The notes under the pieces are model-generated. The model saw nothing but the letters and a program-made list of their open reading frames with translations, ran no database searches and was not told the DNA's origin. A stretch of DNA of 64,000 bases from Medicago truncatula (lineage: Eukaryota; Streptophyta; Magnoliopsida; Fabales; Fabaceae): positions 2,864,501-2,928,500 of the forward strand of contig NC_053042.1 in assembly GCF_003473485.1 (NCBI RefSeq). Reading direction: 5' to 3'. The position numbers and the translations under genes are program-made. Shown here one piece after another: positions 21,082 to 34,175 of the stretch (its first letter is position 1; each line of letters opens with the position of its first letter).

Positions 21082-22387
21082 TCTTCCTTTTTATTTTGGT
21101 TTCTCTCTCATCACACACAAAAATCACAACAGCAGCACTGCTGCTGCAAGGTGATCCACATCCGTCTGGAGGCGCTAGTTAATAAAACAAAAAAAAATTG
21201 CATTAAAAATAATATTTTATACATTTTTAAATATTTAATTGCACAAATTAAAAAAAAAAATTAATATACTGATTTCCTTAACTAATATTTGAAGGACACT
21301 GGTTAGCATTTTTTTTTTTAAGCTTACAGCCTCCTACCACATTCATTTTTTACAATGATTCCTAGGTGTGATTTACCTTGGTTGTTCGAACTTTTTTAAA
21401 AAAATTTCATTCTCCTCACCCTTTAAAACAATGCATGAAAGAAGACCCCATTGCCACCTTTCCTTGTTGCCTAGGTGAAATAGAAATTGGAAAGTTGTTC
21501 ATTAATGGAAGAGAAATTACACAAAAGACACGGTAAATTTCTAACATAACTAATTTCTTCATTCATTTTTTATAATAACACAATGACCATCCATTATTCA
21601 TAGCATCAATATTCTAACAATTTAATCATTTCATAGAATTGATTCATCATATTGAGTCTCTAAATCCTTCGAGAACACGATAACTCGCCTTTAAAATATC
21701 TAATGCAATTACCTTATCATAATCTTTACCTACTTAGCTTATCCTATTCTCTTAGACCTATCTTGAGTCATTACCAATTCATATTTTGAAAATAAAATAA
21801 AATAAAAGACCGAAAGGTTAACGTTACGATGATTAAGTGAAGATGTAGCAAAGTCTAGAAACTCAATGTGATACGCACCATGTTCATATCATATCAACAT
21901 GAAGTAACTACTCAAGCACAAAAGTGGCTACTGAATCCAGAAAGTGGTGTCTTTCTCCATGAGGACACTAGCAATTTATATGCAAGCTAGGCTAATCAAA
22001 TGTGGAGGATGTATAAGATTTTGTTCCATTTTGTACGTGTTGCTTACAATCCCTGCTGCTAATAACAACCTTCACGTTTTGAATATTATTCACAAAAAAC
22101 TCTCTTATTCAATTTTAAAAGATCATAATTGACTCCGAAAGTAGTGAGTAATGGAGAAGGAATAAATCATATATTACTAAATAGCAATTTAAAAAAAAAA
22201 AATTCATTTCTTCGTCAAATATTTTCACAAATGTACACCAAACTATAAAATTAAATGACGAGTGATGTATCCTTAGTTTTTTTTGTTAGAAATTAAATTA
22301 GTCGTACAGAATTTTGTTGACACGTTTATTTAGTACCTGCATACACTTCTTCTTGTTTATTGTTCACTTGCCACCGGTGAACGCAAT
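21082..22387. other. non-genic mosaic
   Basis: No gene. 21405-21470 resembles 13495-13560 ('cattctcctcaccctttaaa' then 'caatgcatgaa'), and 21940-21985 resembles 8398-8445 ('tggtgtctttctccatgag'). These are pieces of a repeat family scattered through the window. Confidence 0.5.
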
Positions 22388-22481
22388 TTTTTTTTGGTCA
22401 AGTGGAGTGTTTGGAATTCGAACCCCGACCCCTATATATAAAATGCAATATCCCTATCAACTGAGCTAAACTCATGCGGAT
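22388..22481 (-). mobile_element. tRNA-derived SINE
   Basis: Minus strand: tttagctcagttgataggga (A box) and 'ggggttcgaattcc' (B box), then a poly-A tail. The flanks 'gtgaacgca' and 'gtgaatgca' look like a target duplication with one mismatch. No acceptor-stem pairing suggests a working tRNA. Confidence 0.75.
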
Positions 22482-23170
22482 GTGAATGCATATTTCTAAT
22501 TGGATGATCAGATAATGTCCTTCTTTTGTTAAATTTATACTTTTCATGTATTCTTTTCTAGGTTGTTAATTGACACGCTAATCACCATATTTCTTGATTA
22601 AAAAAAAAAAAAACTCACAATATTTATAGTAATTTTTTACGAACTAAAAATTAAAAAAAAAGTGACATCTTTGTGTGATTAATTGGATATATGTAAAAAA
22701 ATTACACTGCTTCTCTAAAAAAAAAGTAGTTAATCTCCTAATAGTCATTTACAAATTAATTGAATTGAATTTTATCTTATAAAAAATAAAGTCTACACAA
22801 GTAAAACAAAACATGAGTTTGCTTTCATCCATGCCCGCCAAATTCCTTAATCTGTCTTTAGTAGTCTCATGAACCTATCCTTTGAGATTTATTTTGTCTT
22901 GTTCATTTGATTTAGCTAAAAAAAAATCCATTGGACCGAACAATGGAAAGCAACCCATACATGCATTCATTGATACATTCATTTAATTATTCTCCTAATC
23001 AAACTTGCAATTCATTTGCGTGGCTTAACCGTCTCTTTCACTATCTTCCTATAAACAATTCACATCCAAAAAATCCACTAATCCAAATTAATCAAGAGTT
23101 AAAGAACCACAAAACCTAATTTTTCTTCTAAATAAACAAATAGACCACTTAGACCACTTAGAATAATAAA
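22482..23170. other. 5' flank of the DUF868 gene
   Basis: AT-rich upstream sequence. A short open frame at 22931-23119 is in a different frame from the gene and shows no family features. Confidence 0.4.
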
Positions 23171-24151
23171 ATGACCTTCATGTCATCCACCTTCCCTTCT
23201 TGTTTCCGTCCATCAAAAACCACCAACCACCACCACCCTCTGCCGTCTCATCCCAATCTCACAACCTACATATACCAAACAAACGCAGGCACAATTTCCT
23301 TAACATGGTCACGTTCCATTTTAGGTCACACCCTTCAAATTCATCTTCAAAATAACTCTTCCTATTTCGAACTCAACATAAAACCCTACCATTTCTTCAA
23401 CAAAAATGGATCCAAGAAACTCTCTCACAACACACTTCTCTTTTGGAACCTCTCTCAAGCTAGCTTTGGATCCAAATCACCAGAACCTGAACCTTGCTCC
23501 AAATTCTATATAGCTTTAGTTGTTAAAAACGAAATCGTTCTTTATATAAACAACATGGAACATGCACGTACTAATAAGTTCTTGAGAGCACGTGATGAAA
23601 CAAAGATTCCTCAAATTCTTGTTCTAAAAAAGGAACATGTGGACATGGAGGTAAATAGAAATGGATCATCCTCGTACGCTACAAAAACGAGGTTTGGTGG
23701 GAAAGTTAGAGAGGTTGAGATAGAGATAGGTAGTGATTGTGATGATGACAATAAAGGAAACAATACGAGGTTGTTGTTTAGTGTGGATGGGGAAAGGGTT
23801 TTGGAGGTGAGGAAATTGAAGTGGAAATTTAGAGGGAATGAGAGAGTGGAAATTGATGGGGTTTCTGTTTTGATTTGTTGGGATGTGCATGATTGGCTTT
23901 TTGAAAACGGTGGTAGTGATGGTGATGGACATGCGGTTTTCATGTTCAAGTTTGAGGAAAACGAGGTAGGAGGTTGTTGTGGGGAAAGGAGTGAGTTTGG
24001 TTCTTGTAAGAGTTGGTCGTCTTCGTCTCTTTCAATGTCATCTAATTCTGTTGGTGGAAGTTGCTCAGTTACGGAATGGTCTAGTTTTGAGGAGAGTGAG
24101 TTTTTGGTTCCTCTTGGGTTCTCTTTGTTTGTTTATGCTTGGAGAAGGTAA
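23171..24151 (+). CDS. DUF868 family protein
   Basis: Single-exon frame of 326 residues, the usual size for this plant-specific family of unknown function. The N-terminus has FRPSKTTNHHHPL and NLTTYIYQTNAGTISLTWSR. In the middle lie SKFYIALVVKNEIVLYINN, FGGKVREVEIEIG and LLFSVDGERVLEVRKLKWKF RGNERVEI. Near the end come DVHDWLF, HAVFMFKF and a Ser-rich stretch before EFLVPLGFSLFVYAWRR. These blocks, in this order, are characteristic of DUF868 proteins. There is no signal peptide and no transmembrane segment, since the hydrophobic end is short. The start is the first ATG, placed after an AT-rich leader. No biochemical role is known to me. It stands alone between non-genic stretches. Confidence 0.9.
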   Translation: MTFMSSTFPSCFRPSKTTNHHHPLPSHPNLTTYIYQTNAGTISLTWSRSILGHTLQIHLQNNSSYFELNIKPYHFFNKNGSKKLSHNTLLFWNLSQASFGSKSPEPEPCSKFYIALVVKNEIVLYINNMEHARTNKFLRARDETKIPQILVLKKEHVDMEVNRNGSSSYATKTRFGGKVREVEIEIGSDCDDDNKGNNTRLLFSVDGERVLEVRKLKWKFRGNERVEIDGVSVLICWDVHDWLFENGGSDGDGHAVFMFKFEENEVGGCCGERSEFGSCKSWSSSSLSMSSNSVGGSCSVTEWSSFEESEFLVPLGFSLFVYAWRR

Positions 24152-27100
24152 ATGGGTTTGATTTGGCTAGTTACTATCATTATTTCTTAAATTGTGGTTG
24201 TGGTTAGGTTGCAATGAAGTAAAATATGGTTCATGCGATTGAAATTGTGTTTGGAGACCTCAAAATTTTTAATATTGCATCCACAATTTAAAACCATAGA
24301 TGTTTTGTAAGATGGAGATCCAGGATGTTTTATTGTGCCTAGAGCATTCTGATGATCAAGGTAGTTCGTGACCGAGAGTGAGAATCTTTTTGTCATAGAA
24401 GAATTGTGTGCCTTAACCCGTCCAAGAGTAAGACCACCAAAACCTTCGCTTTAAGGCTAACAATAAAAAAATAATTTTAATTAGATTTTACAAGCAAAAA
24501 TTTCTCATATTCTAGCAAAAAAGGTCTCATATATTGAACCTTTTTTTAGGCCTCACAAACTATTTAAAACCATTGGATTGGTCATGTGTACCTTTACCCT
24601 GCATAAGCGCCATTTTTAGTGACGACTTCTCGGGTTACCTCGTGAAAACCCGTTGAATCCTTGAGCTAAAACCAACGTGATTCACGGATTGACATTGATG
24701 AGATCACAAAATTTACTATAATGTGTCGTCGGTGCAGGTTTAAACCGGTGTTCATCTGATTTGATCCATTGAAGGATTGACTTGGGTCTTTTCTGTAACA
24801 TTGTATTCTTTTAATTACAAAGAGTGAGGATCTTGAAATTAGGACTCAGGATGTAGATTTTTTTTGTTACCAACACATTTTTTGTTTGGTGAATAAGTAG
24901 AAAGAAAATGTTAGAATCTATTGGTAGATTTGTACATTTTTAGTCATAGATTTGCTTAAAAAATAGTCTATGTATTCGTTGAAAAGGAGGGTAGTTTTGG
25001 CTTTGGTGGTTTATTGTGGAACTTACTTGCATTTGTAATGTAAAATTGTGTAATCAGTTTTTGCAGTTATTGTGTGGTGGTCCGGTGGGCATTCAAATTG
25101 GCTTGATCTATCGTTGGTGGACTAATGCTTAAAAATTAGTCAAAACTTTGACGAATTGATTTTACCGACTTGAAGTGGACGTTTAAGGTCTTTTGTATCT
25201 TAATGGATGCGAGCATGAAACAATGATTTACTATACGTTTGGATTCACAATAAGTTTGAGAGAATCATGACGATTCACTATAATTTAGACAAATTCAACC
25301 TAATACTAAATATAGCGCATGTTTGGGAGCCTAGTGACTCACCGTTACCTTGTGTTCCATAAAAGCCAGTGAACAGAGCTTTTGCTTCTTCATGCAAATT
25401 CAATATGCACCGCTCATCCAAACGGGTGCATAATTGACGTTGTTGCAATAAAATCAAGAAAAAACATATGTTTTAAGGAATGACTTTCACTTATGAAGTC
25501 CTTTTAAACTTGTAATAATTTAGTTGAATTTAACTCAATCCTACAAAATTTTAAGACGAATATATCTCCACTTATAAACTCATTTTCAAGCCTTATCACA
25601 TCACAATTAATCAATATCCCAATCAATTTATCCTTAAAAATAGTGCAAACTTATACTATATGCATGGATTCGTGGCCTCTCTGGACATGCTCCTTGTTAG
25701 ACTGTAAAGTAGGACCCAACCTTGCATTCGCATGGAATGGTTCATGTTTCTAAATAATAATTGAATTGAAAGCTGTATTGGATTGTAGCATAAAAGTGTT
25801 ACAAAAACCTTCAAATTAGGAATCATTTCGCGTCTCAAAAAAGTGCTTATAAGGTTGCTTTGCAATTACATTTGCAACCACGGCTCCACAGCAGTTGCGT
25901 CAGTGAATTAATATTAATAAATTGAATTGACAACTCACAATTTCGTATTGCTGCATTCATCAAGAATAAAGAAGTTCATAAATTTATTTATTATTACTTT
26001 ACATTGTCGGCAAATACGATGTGTGGGTGTAACACATGCAAATACTGATCAGTATCAACCTGAACATTAAATATAAACACTGCCAAAAAAATGCAGTACA
26101 CCATAGGAGGGTTACATTAGAAAGTACTATTATACTATGCTATCTAGATCAAGAATTTTAAAGAAACGATAAAAGACTATTGATTTCATCTTGTTATTAT
26201 TGGTAATGGAAAAAAAGACAATGATGGAAATGATTCAAAATATTGCATGTGGTCTAAATTAGGCCTCATGAAGTTACGTAATCCTCCCAAAATTAAATTC
26301 ATAATTTAGAAAAACATGTAAATTTTGGACTCTAGCTCCATAACAGATAACTGAACGAATAAAAAAAACATGGGAAAGAGGAAACATGTCTAGACATGAT
26401 TTAAGCAAAAAAAACAAGAAAAGTTTGTCATCATCTCATCATGCAAAGCGAAGTTCAAAAGCATGGGAAAACAAACAAACAAGGTTGTTATCCTTTGTAC
26501 TACAACCTAAAATACAACGAAGCAAGATAAAGGGTATGGGGCAAGGAGAAAATGTTAACGTTATCTAAGCTGTGTTTTATTCATCAGCAATCAACAAGGT
26601 AACAGGCTGTGATAACTTTGCAATGCAACCACACAACATCAAAAGCAAGAACTAAGACCAAGTTCACAAGATGACATAAACACCTGTGAGCATGGATACG
26701 ACACGGATACTGACACGTCACACCGCTAATAATTTGATAAAATTACATAATTCAGTGAATTATGTGTATGTGACACGTGTCCAACACCAAAACACGTTTA
26801 ATCTAAAGAGTGTACGTGTTTCATAGATAAACACGTCTCCCTTCTTGGATACCGTGAAATTATCAGCTGCGACTTAAGAAGTTTTTTAAGTCCCCACAAC
26901 AATGACTAGTGGTTAATAGCATGGTTTGATTTATGTCTAAGTATAATTGATTTTGTGCCCAGACCACAGTTTGAATAAAAGTGATAATAATTAGATTTTG
27001 GGTTACACACATTCAAAAACCTTACAACAAGTTTTACATCTAAATTGCTTCTAGAGCAAAATATTCAAACAAAAATCACTTCACCTCTAATTCAATTGTA

Positions 27101-27719
27101 ACCAAACCAATTTTAAGTATTTAAAATCACATTTGACAAAATGTTCACCCGAACACGCACTAAAAGCTACATATTTGTGTGAACCCTATTCGGTTGAAGG
27201 ACAATAAACATGAAAATTTAAAAGATCAGAATCCAAAGGCATAGAGGGATTAACATATTATTTTAATCTAATTCGGTCTCTGCACTGTAGAACAACAGAA
27301 AATTCGGTATCTAAAGCACAAGGTTATGTAATTTGACTCTAGTTTGGCCAAGTTAAATCTGCAATGCCTTCAATTCACCATCTGTTTTATATTTCCTGCC
27401 TTGCATTATATCACACTTCAACAAATACAATGAATACATTATACTATGTTCTACAGAACTGATACAGATGAGGCAAGACTCAGAAATGCTTACCTCAAAA
27501 AACTAAAAAATAAAGAACCTTCTTTGTTTAATGAAGAAAGCACACAATTAAAAAGAACAGAGACAAAGCAACCATTCCACTTTCGCCATTACGACATAAT
27601 TTGAAGATATACAGAAGAAGAGACAGATGGAGCAGATGAGAAGTTGCTTTCCTGCCCATCTTTGGTACATTACATGATTCTAACAGCCTATGTTTCAGAG
27701 ACTGACTCCTGTCAAAGCC
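24152..27719. other. intergenic, no gene recognised
   Basis: About 3.5 kb of AT-rich DNA. 25230-25440 has hAT-like MITE features ('atacgtttggattca' against 'catccaaacgggtgca'). 26690-26850 carries the word 'acacg' many times. The remainder shows only chance frames. Confidence 0.4.
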
Positions 27720-29823
27720 TTACTTTACTGCTACGGTTGAGGTCGAAGAAGCATTAATTACAGATGAAGATGGACGAACGCAATGTCGTCTTTGGCTAGC
27801 AGACAGCGTAGGATTGGAGGAAACCTCGTGCCTGCGGGACTGACTTCTCATTTTCTTACTTTCTCCTTCCTGAATCTTGTCCAATGAAACTTGTCCAACC
27901 TTTGTTTCATTTAGGCTGGTTGGAAGAACGCAGTTGCAGAAAAAACCTTCATATTGAGAAGCAGAACTTAGAATTAGTAACTAAAACAGCTAATTTAATA
28001 GAAACACGTACATATTATAAGAGAAAAACATATGAGAAATGTTCAACAACTTTGTATCTAAATTTCATAGAAGAAAACAAGGAGGAAAATTGGTAAATAA
28101 TTCATAAATGGCAATTTTATAGTAAATGAAAAATTTGATACCCATTCAATCTTTTGTCATTGAAGGCATGACAAGCAAGACAAGGGTACCAATGGTTGTG
28201 GAAAAGGGACAAATATTGATCAAGATACTATAAACTCAAATATTGACAAGGGTACCACGTCTCATCAGAGAGGGCTGCAGCCTGAACCCACATGTTACTA
28301 TAAGCTCAACTACAATTATGTAAGACCAACCCTAAAGAAAGGGTAACATGGTGGTATAAATCACCTGTGATTGCAAGATCTAGGAAAAAAGATCGGAACT
28401 ATTGTTGGACTTAGTTTCACATTTGCATGAGGCTAATTCCACAACTTAAACTTGTGACCGCCTAATCAGATATCAACCCATTCACCTAAGACCACCACTG
28501 CCCTAACGGATAAATTTATGTATTGAACTGTTGTGATGGATATGCAAGAAGAAACAGTAAGCTCATCTTGTAGAGTCTAAACATCCATGCCTAGCACCCT
28601 TTTCTAGACAGGAAACAATCATATGATAAAAAATTTACTTTTCACAAAATCATAGCATCGTGAAAATCTTCTGAACATCTGAATGAAAACCCATCTCTTA
28701 CAAAGAGGACAAAAGATAATAACTAATTACATAACAGTTTAGCAGATCACTTACCGAGTCGAGCAAGTCTATTAACCCATCGTGGAATCGACTTTCCAGT
28801 TATTCTGACACAAACATCATTACAGAAATGGTTGCAATTCTTTTGTATAAGATGATATGTATTTCCAGCATACTCTTGAGCTAGCTTCTCCATAAATTCC
28901 CGAACATCCTTCGGTCCCAGTTCTGTTGATCCAATGTAAATTGATTTCCTAAAGGTAAATCCTGGACAGTGTCTAGGCTCAACTTCAAAAATCCCCGTCG
29001 TTTCACGATCATGTGCACCAAACCCATATTCAACACCATGAACTACAAAAAACAGCAATAAAGTTAGCCATAGCAAAATCAAACACCACCACTACAATCT
29101 TGGGCTCCAAACCAAACACAGACATTATATAAACATTGGTATCATTTCAGTGTTTCCCCCAATTGAATATCCAGCTCAATCAAGCTTCCAATTGTTACAG
29201 TGAATAAAATTCAAATAACCCAGATGGTTGAAATCAATCAGTTAATCAGCTTCGGTTAAAGTTGAATCGTTTTAAACAATTCGAGTTTTGATGTTGGCTG
29301 AAACAATATTTAGCCGGACATTACTTACTTATCAGCAACTCCGGATTACTAACCCGGAGAGTTTACCAAAAAAATCAAGTAACCTAATAAAAATTAGCCT
29401 TTTTTAATTAAAAAATTATATTATTCAATTCAATTCCAACACCAACTTCCACAAAAAATTCTAACAATTAGGTAGATTATTATTATTATTCACATGTCGT
29501 AAGCTTTTGAGCTTAAATCCTAATCTAAGAAATTACTATATAATTGTAATTTGCAATTGAGTTTTATATACAAAGAATTGAGCTTTCTACCAAACATGTA
29601 ATAATAAACTCATCACACGGATCTGAATTAAAAACCCAGATTAAAAATAACAATTATTATTAAAAAATTGAAAATTAGGGTTACCTTGAACACCAGAATG
29701 ATAAACACCAAGACCAAACCAATAAGCGTAACCATTAATTGGGGTAAGATCATAAACGTTGAGGTAAACCGGAACCGAACCGGGTTTTTTCTTCCGCGGC
29801 AACGGAACAAGTTTACACAGCAT
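27720..29823 (-). CDS. PPPDE/deSI-type thiol peptidase (three exons)
   Basis: Predicted cysteine peptidase of the PPPDE superfamily, whose members act as deSUMOylating or deubiquitinating enzymes. Exon 1 (29685-29823) starts MLCKLVPLPRKKK and includes VPVYLNVYDLTPING and GLGVYHSGVQ. Exon 2 (28755-29042) carries GVEYGFGAHDRETTGIFEVE and YHLIQKNCNHFCNDVCVRIT. Exon 3 (27720-27946) gives FFCNCVLPTSLNETKVG and a Ser/Arg-rich tail ending STVAVK. Intron borders are GT-AG and the phases agree, giving 217 residues. The catalytic pair expected for the family is present, His42 (YHSGVQ) and Cys116 (NCNHF). Exon 3 is too short to stand out alone but continues the family sequence (ARLG/FFCNCVLP), so it is well supported. 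The tail beyond about residue 155 is likely disordered. Confidence 0.88.
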
Positions 29824-30229
29824 TGTGAATTATGCAAATTGTGAAAAATTCGAAGCTTTGTTCTTCAAAAAATATAGAGAGAATTCAAGGGTAAATTGGG
29901 AAGAATGAATATTCTGTTTACCCTTGAAATTTTCTCTCTATGATTTGAGTGATTCTTTAATTGAAAGCATTTTTTGTTTTTGTTTTTGTTTTAATAAAAG
30001 AAGATAAGGTATATGATTATGCTTTCTCCTTTGGTTTCGGAACAAGAAGATGATGGAAGAATCTTGTTGCAGTGTGATCTGTTTCCTACCTTTAGCTTTA
30101 TATTCTTTTATTTTGGAGGCTGTATTTTTTATTTATTTAGGTACTACTACTATATAAGGTTTTTTGAATAATGGAATTTAGGCAAATGATGAATCCTTCC
30201 TTTATGTACTCTTAAAGGAATATATTAAA

Positions 30230-30401
30230 GGAGAAAACTTAGGTACAATTCCTTAGATACTTTTCGTATGGTTCTTAACTAAATTCACTATGATTTCCTC
30301 AAATTCATAATTTTCTCAAAGTTTGTTATATCCAAAAAATATATATTTTTAGTTAAGAACCATACGAAAAGGACCTAAGGAATTGTACCTAAGTTTTCTC
30401 C
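30230..30401. mobile_element. foldback MITE with 9-bp target duplication
   Basis: Inverted ends of about 52 bases (ggagaaaacttaggtacaat onward) match with two mismatches. The target tatattaaa stands on each side (30221-30229, 30402-30410). The 9-bp duplication suggests a Mutator-type transposase. Confidence 0.85.
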
Positions 30402-30544
30402 TATATTAAATTCAGTCAAAAAAAAGGAATGTTAAATGAACCCAATAAAATATGAATCCGATAAAATTTGAAGTGACTAGGAAAATTTTGTAAACTTAAT
30501 GTGTTGTATCATTCCTATCTAGTCTTGGTAATGTATTAAATTTT

Positions 30545-30726
30545 TGGGTAATAATATTTGAACAATTTTTTAGTCACAACTTTTGTGACAATCTACCTTT
30601 TCTCTCTTCTTATTGGTCAAAAATAATAGAGAGAGAAAAATGAAGATAGAGAATAAGAAGATAATGTGAGTATGAGAGAAAAGATTGTACAAAAGTTGTC
30701 ATAAAATGAATGTACAAATATCATTT
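30545..30726. mobile_element. MITE, family A copy 2
   Basis: Shares 'ctctcttcttattggtcaaa', the AG-rich core, 'gataatgtgagtatgagag' and the 'gtacaaatatcatttctc' end with 3026-3207. Confidence 0.65.
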
Positions 30727-30774
30727 CTCTAAATTTTTAAGACAGGTTTTGCAACTCATTACGATATTATAATA

Positions 30775-30930
30775 CTCCTTCCGATTCCTTCGATTTTATT
30801 TATAAGAAACAATTGACTTTTTAAATTTATTGAAGAGATGATTTATTTGATATATATTTTAGACGGGATATATCAATTAAACAATGAATTTAAAAAGTCA
30901 ATTGTTTTTTATAAACATGACATGAAGGAG
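30775..30930. mobile_element. Stowaway-like MITE
   Basis: Starts ctccttcc and ends gaaggag between TA dinucleotides. The inner arms 'caattgactttttaaattt' pair well. The end word resembles the common CTCCCTCCGTCC Stowaway end. Confidence 0.6.
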
Positions 30931-30959
30931 TAATATTGATTGATGAAAGATTATTTAGT

Positions 30960-32600
30960 TATTTTTAAAGCTGATTTAGATAAAGTTTTTGATTTTGTGG
31001 ATTAGAATTACTTCGATGTTGTATTGTCAAACGTGAACGTCATGGAGGAAGTGGATTAAGGAGTGTATTGATACAGTTGCTGCTTATGTTATTGTTAATG
31101 GCAGTCCAACCGCAAAGTTCTCCTTCTAACAAGGGCTCCGTCAAGGTGATCCTCTTTCACTTTTCTTACTTTCAATAGAAGTTGAAGGCCTTAATGTTAT
31201 GATGAAAGCCATTGTAGGTGAAAGTCTCTTCTCATGTTATAAGGTTGGCGATGGTATTGGAGTCATGATTTCCCATCTTTTATATGGTGATGATACCTTG
31301 TTGATCTGTGATAAAAGTTGGGCCAACATTAGATCTTTAAAAGTATATTTAATTATTTTTGAGGTGATATAAGGACTTAAAGTTAATTTCCACGAGAGCC
31401 CGTTGGTACGGGTTATTGTTTCTAATTCTTGGTTGGTTGAAGCTTCAACATTGCATAATTGTAAAACAGGATCACTACCTTTCTCTTATTTGGGTTTTCC
31501 TATAGGTGGTGATTCTCATAAATTAAATTTTTGGAGTCTTTTGGTTAATCACAGTAAATCTAGACTGTCAATTTGAAAAAGCAGAAATTTATCTATAGGG
31601 GGTCGCTTGGTTCTCATGAAGTTTGCCCTGTCTCCTATCTTAGTCTATTTTTTTTCCTTCTTTCAAGGCTTCTGCATATATCATCATTTCTTCAATCGAA
31701 TTTATATTTAATTGTTTTTATGGGGGAAAGGGAGTGGGGAGTGAGGATTTTAGGAAAATAACTTGGATTAAATGGGACACAATTTACTTGAAAAAGGAAG
31801 TTGGAGGTTTGGGGGTCCGGATAACTAAGGATTTTAATGTAGCTCTTTTGGGTAAGTGGTGTTGGAGGATGAGAGAGGAGAGGGATTTGTTGTGGTGTAA
31901 AGTCTTGGTTGCCCGTTATGGGGAGATTGGAGGTAGGATTGTTGTTGGTGGAAGGTTAGACTAAGTTTGGTGGGAGAATCTTTCCAGCATTAGTGCTGGG
32001 GATGGTGTAGGTGTTGGGAGTTGATTCTTGGATTATTTAGGTCGTATTGTTAATGATGGATCGACTAAATTGTTTTGGTGGGATCCTTAGTTGGAGGGGA
32101 GGACTTTAAAAGATAGATTTACTCGTCTTTTTGAGTTAGCAGAGAACAGTGGTTTCAGCTTTAGAGATGAATCTTTTAGGATGGAAGTGACGTAGACGAT
32201 TATTAGCTTGGGAGGAGGAGCAGGTTCAGGAGTGTAGTGCTTTGTTGCTTAAAATTGTGTTGCAGGTCAACGATTTAGACAGGTGGTAATGGAAATTACA
32301 CTCATCCCAACGCTATACAACCAGCTCAACTTATCATTATTTGACATCTTTGAAAGCTGATACAACTCAATAATTTTTAGACATCATTTAACACAAGACG
32401 GCTCCTTCAAAAACTTTGCTCACCGTCTTCTTCATAATCGAATTCCAACAATATATAATCTATTGTGCGAGGTTTACGTAAAAAATCAACAACTTTTATA
32501 TGGGTGGTTGTGGATCTCATGAGGATAGCAATCATTTGTTTTTGCACTGCGATTTTTTTGGACCAATTTAGAATACAATTTTGCTTTGGCTCAGTTATGT
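30960..32600 (+). mobile_element. decayed L1-type LINE, ORF2 3' half
   Basis: The plus strand carries the reverse transcriptase core in pieces: WIKECIDTVAAYVIVNGSPT, GLRQGDPLSLFLLSIEVEGL, SHLLYGDDTLLICD (the catalytic F/YxDD box, here YGDD), PFSYLGFPIGGDSHKLNFW and GGRLVLMKFALSPI. Then come KEVGGLGVRITKDFNVALLG KWCWR and, near 32500, GGCGSHEDSNHLFLHCDFFG of the zinc-finger region. Several stops (for example within FSF*QGLRQ, VI*GLKVN and LSI*KSRN) and at least one frame change near 31730 make it dead. The endonuclease part is missing on the left, a usual 5' truncation. Confidence 0.85.
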
Positions 32601-33860
32601 TATCGGAACTCCAGCTCTCATTTCATATCATCTTCATCAATTTGATCATTTATACCCATCGACAAAAGATAAATACAATAAGAGAATAATAATTTTATTG
32701 AAATTATTTTTAGTAAATCATTTGGGTAAGAATATTTTTTTTTTAGTGTGCATACGATCTATCATTTATGAATATCTAAGAATTTAAGAAGAATCACAAC
32801 TTTAAGGCAGACAAAGAAAAATGAAAAAATATTTATATGCCTCTAATGATACTCTCTCTATCTAGCAAAAAAAAAAACTGGTTTGCCATGAGTGAAAGGA
32901 ACAGATCCATGTCTCTTGCGAAAAACACAAAAGTTCATCTATACATTTTAGAGTCATCATTTACACGATTTCCTTTTACGAATTTCTTAAACAATATTTT
33001 TATGATACTTGGTAACATAACTTATATTTTGATTGTTCAATCTCAACTCATTCATCTAATATGATATTTAAACCGACACACTTAACATTTCACAACAAAA
33101 GAATCATGTTGAACTCACAATTTTACTGTAGAAGTCTATCAACAACTATGAATTGGTAAATTTCATGATTGACGCATGCCACAAGTTCCTTAAACAACGA
33201 TGTTGGATAATGGAGCTTGAGACAGGGTACCGTGGATGTCGGATTTTTGCTTTGGAGCCCACAGTCTCAATGTTCATTATTTCCAAGTTTCAATAGTGTA
33301 CTTTGGAATTTTAGTTCGATCACTTTACATTTTTTTAGAACACTTACACATATGTATAATTTCGTAGTTTAAAGTGTAAAAAACGTACAATAAGTACCTG
33401 TCATTAATTCGTCAAAAATAGTAAAAAAAAGAAGTTGATGGCCTTCACAAATGATGATAAAAGTCATGATGGAAAATCCTAACCTCACACAGCTTCTTTT
33501 AACTTTATTCATCGTTTGGTACCGAAGGAATCAATGCTCTATTCAATTATGATCACTTTCTCTTTTGCTTTCTTGAAGAAAAGTCTTTTTTCTTTTCTTC
33601 TCAGGAAGTACTACCTTGTATATTCCACTTAATTTTTTTTTTCTTCTATGGAAATTTGTATCATGATGTCTTAATTTGTGAAAAACAACTTTACCAAAAA
33701 AAAGTGTAGTATACTTAAAAAAAGAGTATAGTTAACATAATTTCCTATTTATGATAGTTTTAATAATCAATATAATCTTAAAATTAGAATCAAAAAGACC
33801 TTAGAGGTTTTAAAGCACAAAGAGGGTGTGAGAAGCAATTCCTTAATAAGAGGGATTGTT
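32601..33860. other. intergenic, no gene recognised
   Basis: AT-rich, short chance frames only. Confidence 0.4.
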
Positions 33861-33863
33861 AAT

Positions 33864-33914
33864 TGGGCTTTCAACATAGCCCAATTTTACTCTATTACTT
33901 AGAAAACAAGCCCA
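33864..33914 (+). promoter_or_regulatory. three site II (TGGGCY) words upstream of the p32 gene
   Basis: tgggct at 33864-33869 and its reverse complement agccca at 33878-33883 and 33909-33914. Such words are common in promoters of plant mitochondrial and growth-linked genes, in keeping with the downstream product. Confidence 0.45.
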
Positions 33915-34175
33915 AGGATCTAAATGCAATGTCATATGCAATTTACAAAGAAAATTACTCTTTTCCAATCCAAAATTGTTCACTCCTATACAAAACTAAC
34001 TGACGAGACTTTGAGTCAAGGATATTCTTGAGTTTTTATGTGGGAATGAGCAAAACTTAATAGGAGAAGAGATATTTTCATCTACAAACAATTCATATGA
34101 TTTCGTTTTCCATTTTTCATCGTTCAACTCCAAAATTCATCACTGTCTGATTCATTCAAAAACAAAAATTCAAAC

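Noticed and set aside
23611-23949. Open frames on the minus strand
   Set aside because: They are antisense to the clear DUF868 gene.
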